Virus record (IMG/VR): IMGVR_UViG_3300025732_000177
Location: 1 to 31,370 of that record
Reading direction: 5' to 3' (one strand)
Length of the DNA: 31,370 bases
From: a virus
In this document: positions 24,131 through 30,576 of the stretch, in pieces
Numbering within the stretch: the stretch's first letter is position 1
Layout of the letters: each line of letters starts with the position of its first letter
Program-made: the position numbers and the translations under genes
Notes under the pieces: generated by a model
Database searches by the model: none
What the model was told of the DNA's origin: nothing
The model's input: only the letters and a program-made list of their open reading frames with translations

Positions 24131-24922
24131 TCACATCCTATAACCACCGTGCCGCTGGGCAGGGGGCCGTACTGGGTTCAGCCGCCTATGCTGCTCCAGC
24201 CACCCGGCCGTACTCAGATCGCGGCGTGGGGCAGCCGGTGGCTGACTGGGAGACTGGGTCTGCTGGCCTGGTCGCTGCGGCAGCACTGGCTGAAGCTGCC
24301 GGGACGGGCCAGCGGACGGGTACGGTATGTTTGCATTGTTTGCTGGCCCACTAGCGGGGGGGACCAGCGTCAGAACGGGTGCCTGGCGGCTACCAGCCTG
24401 CCCTCCAGTGGTCGGCATGCGGATGTTTTGCATCTGTTGCCGCAAGCCCTCCCAGCCACCAGGCACCGCCGGTCCAACTAGGCTGCGGCCGCCGGACGGC
24501 GGTGATGCGCCGACGCCAGGCTGACCTGGACGCGGCGGCGGGGCGGCAGGCGGCTGTTGAGAGAACGGATTCTGGTAACCGTCCTGAACCATCTGCCCGG
24601 CCTGCGACCACATCTGGTTGGGGTTGAACTGCATCGGTTGGCCCCAGGATGCTGGCGGGGCGCCCTGGCCACCGTACACGCCACCCGTGGCCATGGAGCG
24701 ACCGGCCTGGTCGTTGGCCGACTGAATGAATGCGTCCCGCTGCCGATAGAACTGGTTGGGTTCCATCTGGCCCCACGGCGTCGTCATCTGCTGCGTGAAG
24801 CCAGGGGCACCGTATGGCGTTCCCTGCGACGGCGGCTGGATCGACTGGGCAGAGCCAGGAGTTGATGGCGTGTTGGTCGTATAGCCTCCAGCCAGCGGGC
24901 CGTCTCGGAAGATCAGGCTCAT
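24131..24922 (-). CDS. Pro/Gln/Gly-rich low-complexity protein (263 aa)
   Basis: No recognised domain. Proline, glutamine, glycine and serine dominate. The only part that looks structured is about residues 48-78 (GQMEPNQFYRQRDAFIQSAN, then DQAGRSMATGG), one helix. The C-terminal half is disordered-looking with PPAAPPPRPGQPG. The start overlaps the 48-aa ORF's stop (TGATG), with GGAGGAG as ribosome site. It could be a minor head or scaffold-associated protein. The end is followed by the promoter candidate, so it closes the capsid unit. Confidence 0.55.
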   Translation of the reverse strand: MSLIFRDGPLAGGYTTNTPSTPGSAQSIQPPSQGTPYGAPGFTQQMTTPWGQMEPNQFYRQRDAFIQSANDQAGRSMATGGVYGGQGAPPASWGQPMQFNPNQMWSQAGQMVQDGYQNPFSQQPPAAPPPRPGQPGVGASPPSGGRSLVGPAVPGGWEGLRQQMQNIRMPTTGGQAGSRQAPVLTLVPPASGPANNANIPYPSAGPSRQLQPVLPQRPGQQTQSPSQPPAAPRRDLSTAGWLEQHRRLNPVRPPAQRHGGYRM

Positions 24923-25068
24923 CAGCTCTCCTCCACTATGTCGTCAACGCCGGTGCCGGTGTCCTGCAGCATCCGCAGCCGCAGCATGTCCATGAGCGGC
25001 TGGTCGCCTCGCACCTCGGCAATGAGCTGACGCAGGTAGTCCAGGTTCTGAATGGCAGGATCGTTCAT
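24922..25068 (-). CDS. Small helical protein (48 aa)
   Basis: The ATG at 25068 opens a 48-residue frame: NDPAIQNLDYLRQLIAEVRG, then DQPLMDMLRLRMLQDTG, ending in VDDIVEES. It is a mostly helical, acidic-tailed peptide. The stop overlaps the next ATG as TGATG and the gene contains the ribosome site for that next gene, which argues that it is really translated. It lies about 20 bases downstream of the hairpin terminator. Its function is unknown. Confidence 0.6.
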   Translation of the reverse strand: MNDPAIQNLDYLRQLIAEVRGDQPLMDMLRLRMLQDTGTGVDDIVEES

Positions 25069-25087
25069 GTCGGTTCCCAGAAAATGG

Positions 25088-25121
25088 AAAAGCCTCTGAC
25101 CAAGTTGCCCTGGTCAGAGGC
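25088..25121 (-). terminator. Intrinsic terminator after the capsid/accessory genes
   Basis: A perfect 11-bp stem, GCCTCTGACCA (25092-25102) and TGGTCAGAGGC (25111-25121), has an 8-base loop. On the minus strand it is followed by TTTT (complement of 25088-25091). It sits 28 bases past the stop of the 196-aa capsid accessory gene, so it would reduce read-through from the strongly expressed capsid genes into the rest of the operon. Confidence 0.8.
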
Positions 25122-25148
25122 CCCCCCTAGCCCCAAACAGGGCATAAC

Positions 25149-25739
25149 TCAATACCGGGTCTGCATGATCGCCAGGACGTTGCTGCCCGTCGTCGCACCG
25201 ACGCTGCACGCGCGGCCCAGGACGCCAAGGCCGTTGTTCCCGGCGCCGGTCGTCGCAGCACCAACGGACGAGGGCGTCACGCGGCCCGCGGTCGTCGCAC
25301 CGCTGGTGGCGGCCGTGATGCAGGCCAGACGGTCGCCCACAGCCACATCCGTACCGGACAGGGCCACGGCCACCTCAGTGGGTCCGCTCACGGTCACCCA
25401 GCACACATCCTTGTCCGCCACGCCCGTGGCAGGCAGATACTCGTCCACCACACCGACACGCTCCTCGTTCGTCACGGCCGTGTAGCCGTCAACGTGCGAG
25501 AACACCGCCGTGCCAGCCGTGCCCACGGCAAACCGCACTACCCGCTTGGGAAGCAGCGCGGCGCCAGAGGCATTGCGAACGGCCACGCAGGTCTTAATGC
25601 GGCCCGAGCGCACCTTGCCGGTGGTCGGATCCACATCAGGGAACTGCTTAACCACACCAACCCAGGTCTTGCCGTCATCGTTGGAACTGACGCCCAGCGT
25701 CTGACCAAGTGCGAACGGCGGATCGATCAGAAGACTCAT
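25149..25739 (-). CDS. Head decoration/accessory protein (196 aa)
   Basis: It follows the major capsid gene directly, where decoration genes sit. The sequence is all-beta looking, rich in Gly/Ala/Val/Thr (TWVGVVKQFPDVDP; RIKTCVAVRNASGAALLPKR; EVAVALSGTDVAVGDRLACI; GLGVLGRACSVGAT). These features fit a small trimeric or dimeric head-binding protein, but I recognise no specific family. A strong ribosome site (AAGGAG) precedes the ATG at 25739 by 10 bases. The terminator follows 28 bases after the stop. Confidence 0.62.
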   Translation of the reverse strand: MSLLIDPPFALGQTLGVSSNDDGKTWVGVVKQFPDVDPTTGKVRSGRIKTCVAVRNASGAALLPKRVVRFAVGTAGTAVFSHVDGYTAVTNEERVGVVDEYLPATGVADKDVCWVTVSGPTEVAVALSGTDVAVGDRLACITAATSGATTAGRVTPSSVGAATTGAGNNGLGVLGRACSVGATTGSNVLAIMQTRY

Positions 25740-25758
25740 GTGTCACTTACTCCTTGGT

Positions 25759-26871
25759 TCAGACAACGAGCTTAAAGAAGTTCCTCGGGCTCTTAAACTT
25801 AAGGTTGCCGAGGGTGGAAACCACATAACGGTACTGCTGCGTGATTTCGTCGTAGAACGGTCCCTCACTGGTCAGGAGCTGGCCTTCCATGCACAGCAGC
25901 TCCACGTTGCCGGTGGCCAGGCCGTAGCCCACACCAGCCGGAACGCTGACCTCAGAGCCGACCTCCACGCCGTCGAACTCAAACACATCCGTGAAGCCGT
26001 AGCTCCGCAGACCGTTGGTCCGGCTGACGATCACGCGCTCCTTGGCGTCCAGCGTGTTGAGGAAGTCGATGTACAGACGCCGGTCCAGGAGGACCATGTC
26101 GATCTGGTCCTCCTTCGTATCGTTCCGGCGGGTCTGATGGATCGCCTCACGCAGGGCCTTGGCACAGTTGTCCTTCCAGGTCGAAGCCCCGAAGTACGAA
26201 CTGTCGGCGTTCACAATCACCGGGCTGAAGAAGTCAAACTCAGGATCGACATCGCCGTCCGGCCAGGTGGACGTTGCATCGCCCGAACCACCGTACGCAC
26301 CAAGGACGGTCGAAAGACCGGCGTAGGTGTCGTTCGGGTAGTAGAAGCGATCCAAGGGGTTGGCCACGCGGGCCGTGGCACCGGCTGTACCTTCCTGAAT
26401 CGTCTGGGTGGCACCCATGAACGACTCAATGCCGTGGAACCGCAGCTCGTTACCGGCGGCGTAACCGTCCTGGACCCACTCCTTGGCAAGATACTGTTCC
26501 ATGCTGGTAACAAGCCGACTCGCCATTTTCCCGGCAACATTAACCAGGGCCTGGGCGCTACGGTTCTCCAGCATTTCCTTCTTGTAGATGGCGTCCGTGA
26601 CCTGCGCGCCACGGTACTCCAACTCCAGCTTCTTCCACAGATTCTCTCTGCTGAAGCTGCGAGGAGTCTCGCCATTGTTACCAGACGGGTTATGGTTACG
26701 GTATTGGATTTCCCAGTCGAAGCCCCTGCCTGACATGTTGGTACGGATCTGGCCCGCACCTTCCAGGGCAGCGTAGAACTTAAACTTACGCAACGAAGCG
26801 ATCTCTTCCTCCCGAAGGTGGTTGACAATCGTCGTTGCAATGGAACGAGCCCAGTCGGTCGAACTGCTCAT
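25759..26871 (-). CDS. Major capsid protein (370 aa)
   Basis: It lies between the scaffold candidate and the accessory protein. Recognisable features include an N-terminal helix (LREEEIASLRKFKFYAALEG), the W-rich segment RGFDWEIQYRNHNPSG, then LWKKLELEYRGAQVTDAIYK, where a head protein's spine helix and E-loop region would be. The C-terminal core follows (DMVLLDRRLYIDFLNTLDAK; ELLCMEGQLLTSEGPFYDEI; TLGNLKFKSPRNFFKLVV). Length is normal for HK97-like capsids. The start overlaps the scaffold stop as TGATG. There is no sign of an N-terminal protease target region, so assembly probably uses the separate scaffold. Confidence 0.85.
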   Translation of the reverse strand: MSSSTDWARSIATTIVNHLREEEIASLRKFKFYAALEGAGQIRTNMSGRGFDWEIQYRNHNPSGNNGETPRSFSRENLWKKLELEYRGAQVTDAIYKKEMLENRSAQALVNVAGKMASRLVTSMEQYLAKEWVQDGYAAGNELRFHGIESFMGATQTIQEGTAGATARVANPLDRFYYPNDTYAGLSTVLGAYGGSGDATSTWPDGDVDPEFDFFSPVIVNADSSYFGASTWKDNCAKALREAIHQTRRNDTKEDQIDMVLLDRRLYIDFLNTLDAKERVIVSRTNGLRSYGFTDVFEFDGVEVGSEVSVPAGVGYGLATGNVELLCMEGQLLTSEGPFYDEITQQYRYVVSTLGNLKFKSPRNFFKLVV

Positions 26872-27884
26872 CAGATCACTCCATCGTTAACGAGTTGGCC
26901 GCGAAGCCTCTCTTCAAAAGACATCCGCTGGCGGGGTGCCCGCGGCTCAGTGGTTCCTGCACTGCGATTCGGGGTTCGGGTGGCACGTTCCCGGAGGAAC
27001 TGCATGTTGCTCTCCGCCACTGGGTCCGCCGGGGCGGGTGCCTGCGGGGCTACAGGCTCGGCGTAACCCTGCCCCATTTGCGGAGCGGGTTGCTGCATCT
27101 GCTGGTAGCGGATGTTCAGCAGGTCACGCTGGAGCATGCCGGTGGCAAACTTCCAGCGGGCGTCGGGCGACTGGATGCCGAACTCAGCGGCCTGCTGGAT
27201 GTACGCCTGGATGGCCTGGCCCTCGCGGGTCACGTTGCCCTGTTCGTCGTACAGCCAGTCCGCGTTCTGACGCTCCAGATCCTGAACGTAGTTCTTCGCC
27301 TGATACTGGCCCAGGTGCTGTTCGACCAGCTCCTTGGCCTTCTGCATCGCAACGTCTTCGATGAACGGCTTCAGCGTGTTCTCAGGATCCGTGACGAACT
27401 TGCGGGCGAAGTTCGCCGTGTAGTCCTGGTACTTCCGCAGGGCCTGCTGGGCCTCATAGGGGGCGTTGGGGTCGATGACCTCCTTGCCCGTCTGCGGATC
27501 GCGGATGATGTAGGACTTGTAGCTCTCTTCAACCGAGGGCGGAGCCCACCACTTCGGCTTCTCTGCAGGCTTGGGCTGGGCGGCCTCACGCTGGGCGGCC
27601 TGCCACTTCTCATACTCCGACTTGTTGCGGAGGTATTCGTTGGCCTGCGGGATCAGGTTCTGGTACTGACTCAGAACCCGCTGGCTCTCCAGGTAGCCCT
27701 GCTTGGATCGGTACAGATCCTGGGCAATGGCGAGGTCGTCCTGCCCGGCAAATTCTGGCAGGTGGCGGAACGCTTCGTACGGAGACGAGAAGCCGGACGA
27801 CGGCGACTCATGGCCAGCGTCAACGGGAGCGGCAGCCTCGGGGGCCTCGCTTACCGGCGCTTCGTTAACAATTTCGTCCGACAT
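26871..27884 (-). CDS. Putative scaffolding protein (337 aa)
   Basis: It is encoded immediately before the capsid gene, which is typical of scaffolds. An acidic, disordered N-terminus (SDEIVNEAPVSEAPEAAAPV) is followed by a helical, charged middle with coiled-coil character (EYLRNKSEYEKWQAAQREAA; QKAKELVEQHLGQYQAKNYV) and a Pro/Ala/Gln-rich part. The C-terminus is basic (PRAPRQRMSFEERLRGQLVN), as is common for the capsid-binding end of scaffolds. The ATG at 27884 has GAGG just upstream. The identity rests on position and composition, not on a conserved motif. Confidence 0.7.
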   Translation of the reverse strand: MSDEIVNEAPVSEAPEAAAPVDAGHESPSSGFSSPYEAFRHLPEFAGQDDLAIAQDLYRSKQGYLESQRVLSQYQNLIPQANEYLRNKSEYEKWQAAQREAAQPKPAEKPKWWAPPSVEESYKSYIIRDPQTGKEVIDPNAPYEAQQALRKYQDYTANFARKFVTDPENTLKPFIEDVAMQKAKELVEQHLGQYQAKNYVQDLERQNADWLYDEQGNVTREGQAIQAYIQQAAEFGIQSPDARWKFATGMLQRDLLNIRYQQMQQPAPQMGQGYAEPVAPQAPAPADPVAESNMQFLRERATRTPNRSAGTTEPRAPRQRMSFEERLRGQLVNDGVI

Positions 27885-27956
27885 AAACCTCAGTGCCTCG
27901 GGGGGAAGGGCTCTGAAAGGTCTAATGCCGGGCAGGGGCCGAAATTGTTACACCTG

Positions 27957-28643
27957 TCATTGCTTCCTTGGCGGCACACGCAAAAGGCGAATGGCATCCT
28001 CGGCACTCATGTTCAAAGAGTCTGGTACAGGATCGCCTGCTGGCCATGCTCGCACTGAGCCATCAATGGCGGCCAGATTGCCGTCCGGCATGATGCCTAT
28101 ATTGCCGGAATGTGGATCACTCCACTGCATTCCGCGCGCGGCCAGCGAGCGATGGACGGCATCGGCCATGTCAATCCATCGGCCCTCCTCCGCCAGGCCG
28201 CCGAGCCTGGAGCGGACGTTTGGATCCAGCACACGCGCCGCGCGTGGCTGTAATGCAACAAGCAAGCCTGGGCCAATTCGGTCCTTTGCCCAATACCCGG
28301 CCACGCCATCGACGCCTACAGGCAACTCAAATCCCCTGCCAGCACCATGCATCTGGATCTTCAACACGCTTTCCGGCGCCGATCCGCTGCTGGGCGCAGA
28401 GAAGACGATGCTTTCCCTCCCTCGTCCAATCGGCGGGCCAAGAATGACGCCGTTACCTCTGACAAATTCGTCCACCCCATCCATGGCCGCGGACGAACGA
28501 GGCATCGTCAACAGCGCTGTGGCATAACCAGCCATTGGCCCCTTGGATCGGGACAGCGATTCCATCGCATCCCACGCGCGCTCATATCTTGGCGCTGGAG
28601 CTGCGATTCCGATGGCCTGCAGCGTCTTTTCCAGTTTTCCCAT
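27957..28643 (-). CDS. Protein-kinase-like (RIO/APH-type) phage effector (228 aa)
   Basis: It has the core of a kinase fold in compact form: a glycine-rich loop, GPPIGRGRESIVF (69-81), an ATP-binding lysine in VLKIQ (K95), a catalytic loop WSDPHSGNIG (174-183; D176, N181) and a metal-binding aspartate in AAIDGS (D194). The WxDxHxxN form, with few residues between lysine and catalytic loop, is closer to RIO/APH-like kinases than to Ser/Thr kinases. The N-terminus (MGKLEKTLQAIGIAAPAPRY) resembles that of the ART protein encoded next to it. Kinases and ARTs occur in phage polyvalent proteins. Ejection with the DNA and action on host or defence proteins is an inference. The ribosome site is weak. 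Confidence 0.75.
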   Translation of the reverse strand: MGKLEKTLQAIGIAAPAPRYERAWDAMESLSRSKGPMAGYATALLTMPRSSAAMDGVDEFVRGNGVILGPPIGRGRESIVFSAPSSGSAPESVLKIQMHGAGRGFELPVGVDGVAGYWAKDRIGPGLLVALQPRAARVLDPNVRSRLGGLAEEGRWIDMADAVHRSLAARGMQWSDPHSGNIGIMPDGNLAAIDGSVRAWPAGDPVPDSLNMSAEDAIRLLRVPPRKQ

Positions 28644-28660
28644 GCAGGACTAATGCCTAC

Positions 28661-29551
28661 CTATCGCTCTTCGGCGGGCGAGTCGGTCATCGCTCCGCTG
28701 GCGGCGCCTGCGGCAATGGGTGGCAGCAAGCCATACTTCCGCAAGATGCGGATGGAGTCTTCGGTGCCAGGGAACATTACGAAGTTGCGGGTGCCTTGGC
28801 CGGCGGTGCGAGAGTTGCCGTCCAAATACCGGATGCCTGGGATTCCTTCTTGCCGCATACGGATTGTGGCTATGTCGGCCGCCGTGCGGGCAGAAAGCGG
28901 CGCATACCTGTCATTTGCCGCGCGGGTGACAGACTTTTGGTATGCATCGCCCCCACGCCACCGCGTTGGTGTCGCAATGTCTGGGATGGCGCCCATGGCT
29001 CGCATTGCATCGACAATGTGCTGCGGCTGCGAGAGAACTGGCGCATCCCAATCCAAGAGCGCATCTTCCGGGTGGCCTATTGCCACTTCGTACATGCGTC
29101 CACGGCGCACGGGAGGCGGTGGTGTGTCCCCAGCCCTCCGCAAGAACTCCAGGCCCTGTTGCATGAAGTCTGGGGGCGTCTCTTTTGGAAACGGCACACC
29201 AGACAAGGCGGCCTTCATTGCCTCTTCTATATCGCGCACCGTAACAGCTTTCGCCATCGCCGCGTCGTTGGCGTGAATCCCAGAGTTTGTACGCCACCAA
29301 TTGGTCGCAAACTCTTCGGGAGTCCACGCCGGCAGCGATGTCATCCGGCGATATGAGTCTGCGACTGCCTCGTTGCCAGCAAAGTACAGACCATGTCCGT
29401 AAGCCTGCGCGCCTTCGCCAGTCCCGATCTTACTTGCATCAAACCTGTCGAAGTCATACGGGCTGCCGTGATACGCACGGATGTACTTCGCATCCGGCGC
29501 CTGACCGCTCACTGCCCGTAGTACTGACTCCAGTCGGCCCAGCTTCCCCAT
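28661..29551 (-). CDS. PolyVal-type ADP-ribosyltransferase-like protein (296 aa)
   Basis: The N-terminal half has the ART signature of phage polyvalent proteins: RAYHGSPYDFDRFDASKIG (25-43, H28), GAQAYGHGLYFAGN (47-60, Y56) and GRMYEVAIGH (151-160). The C-terminal half carries QEGIPGIRYLDGNSR (234-248) and GTRNFVMF (253-260), a block I know from the same proteins. ARTs transfer ADP-ribose from NAD+ to a target; the third catalytic residue is not clear by eye, so activity is unproven. A hydrophobic segment, LLPPIAAGAASGAM (275-288), lies at the end. Here the domain is a gene of its own, starting just after the 340-aa gene stop (the ATG is 3 bases past it). Confidence 0.78.
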   Translation of the reverse strand: MGKLGRLESVLRAVSGQAPDAKYIRAYHGSPYDFDRFDASKIGTGEGAQAYGHGLYFAGNEAVADSYRRMTSLPAWTPEEFATNWWRTNSGIHANDAAMAKAVTVRDIEEAMKAALSGVPFPKETPPDFMQQGLEFLRRAGDTPPPPVRRGRMYEVAIGHPEDALLDWDAPVLSQPQHIVDAMRAMGAIPDIATPTRWRGGDAYQKSVTRAANDRYAPLSARTAADIATIRMRQEGIPGIRYLDGNSRTAGQGTRNFVMFPGTEDSIRILRKYGLLPPIAAGAASGAMTDSPAEER

Positions 29552-29553
29552 GC

Positions 29554-30576
29554 CTAGCGAGCCTCCCTGCCGAGACGATCAATGAGGTCGTCGGAAGCCG
29601 CCGGTTCCGCAAGCCATGTCGGTGCGGTGAGCGCAGTAGGTAGACCCCAGTCCCACGCCAGGCTCTTGGCCGCTGCGCCTGCGGGCTTGCCGAACACGCC
29701 GTACGCCGATGCGAATGGATCCAGCATGAGGTCAGTAACCAGGCCAAGTGAAGCCGCAGCCGCCGGGGGCAGTCCATGCTTGGCGTAGAACTCCTGGCCG
29801 GTGATCGGCTCGGCAGTGGATCCCTCCAGCGTGAGGCCAATGGCGCGCCGCTCTGGGCTCATGTCGGTCCAGTTCTGAAGCGCGTCCGCATCGACACGCC
29901 GCCGCGTATCGGCCTGGGCACTCCATGTTGATTGGTTCGGGCTGGTAGAAGAGGTCGGAAGCACTGGGCCGAAGAACGTGGCGACATTGCGCCGCCAGTC
30001 CTCTGGGGCATCTGGATACGGCATCTTGTGGGGCAGCCCAAACGCCTTGGACCCGGCATACTCAACAGCATTGGCCAGGTTCTCGGCATTGGCCATGGCG
30101 GCTGCCGGAAGCGACTGGCTCCAGGTGGCCATGTTGCGCAGACCAGACCCAGGACCGAGCGCGCCCGTCGCCTCATACGGAGACTGGATGTCGGTCTTCA
30201 TGCCGCGAACACCGAAGAACGGGTTGGCCCAGTGCCTGCTGCCGTTGGCCGGGGTGTCAGATGCGTACTTATCTAGGTCGGCCCTGACGCTTTCCGGCAA
30301 TGACTCGCGCTGCTTTGGCGACGGGTAGGCATGCAGCAGTTCGTCCAGAACGTATTGCTGGCGGGTGCTTGCCAGCCTGGCGTCTGGAGACTTGGGCCTG
30401 CTACTGAGGATGCCGGGATTGCTGGCCACCCACTCCCATGTGCTGACCGGACGCGGCTCATCGATGTCGTTGGCTTCCCGCACCAGGGCACGGAGGTAGT
30501 CTACCGGCGGCCTTCCGCGGTTGGCGATCCGTGACGCCCGGCGGGTGATCTCCACCTGATCCATCGGGTCTGCCAT
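29554..30576 (-). CDS. Hypothetical protein of the polyvalent cassette (340 aa)
   Basis: Unrecognised as a whole. There is a helical N-terminus (EITRRASRIANRGRPPVDYL), then a middle with RHWANPFFGVRGMKTDI. Near the C-terminus is a hydrophobic stretch, LGLVTDLMLDPFASAYGVFG (277-296), in which LMLDPF recalls the EMLLDPLTWANP segment of the 1217-aa protein. The last residues, ASDDLIDRLGREAR, resemble the SDDDLIERLNQ end of the protein encoded upstream. The start overlaps that gene's stop as TAATG. The shared elements suggest a role tied to the neighbouring virion-delivered proteins. Confidence 0.5.
   Translation of the reverse strand: MADPMDQVEITRRASRIANRGRPPVDYLRALVREANDIDEPRPVSTWEWVASNPGILSSRPKSPDARLASTRQQYVLDELLHAYPSPKQRESLPESVRADLDKYASDTPANGSRHWANPFFGVRGMKTDIQSPYEATGALGPGSGLRNMATWSQSLPAAAMANAENLANAVEYAGSKAFGLPHKMPYPDAPEDWRRNVATFFGPVLPTSSTSPNQSTWSAQADTRRRVDADALQNWTDMSPERRAIGLTLEGSTAEPITGQEFYAKHGLPPAAAASLGLVTDLMLDPFASAYGVFGKPAGAAAKSLAWDWGLPTALTAPTWLAEPAASDDLIDRLGREAR

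Noticed and set aside
27885-27956. 72-base gap between kinase and scaffold as a late promoter site.
   Set aside because: I see no convincing -35/-10 pair and no hairpin with T-run; the scaffold ribosome site is the only recognisable element.
25738-28058. Plus-strand ORFs of 331 and 407 codons opposite capsid and scaffold.
   Set aside because: They mirror well-supported structural genes, and the leucine-rich translation of the second is the complement of Gln/Glu-rich scaffold codons.
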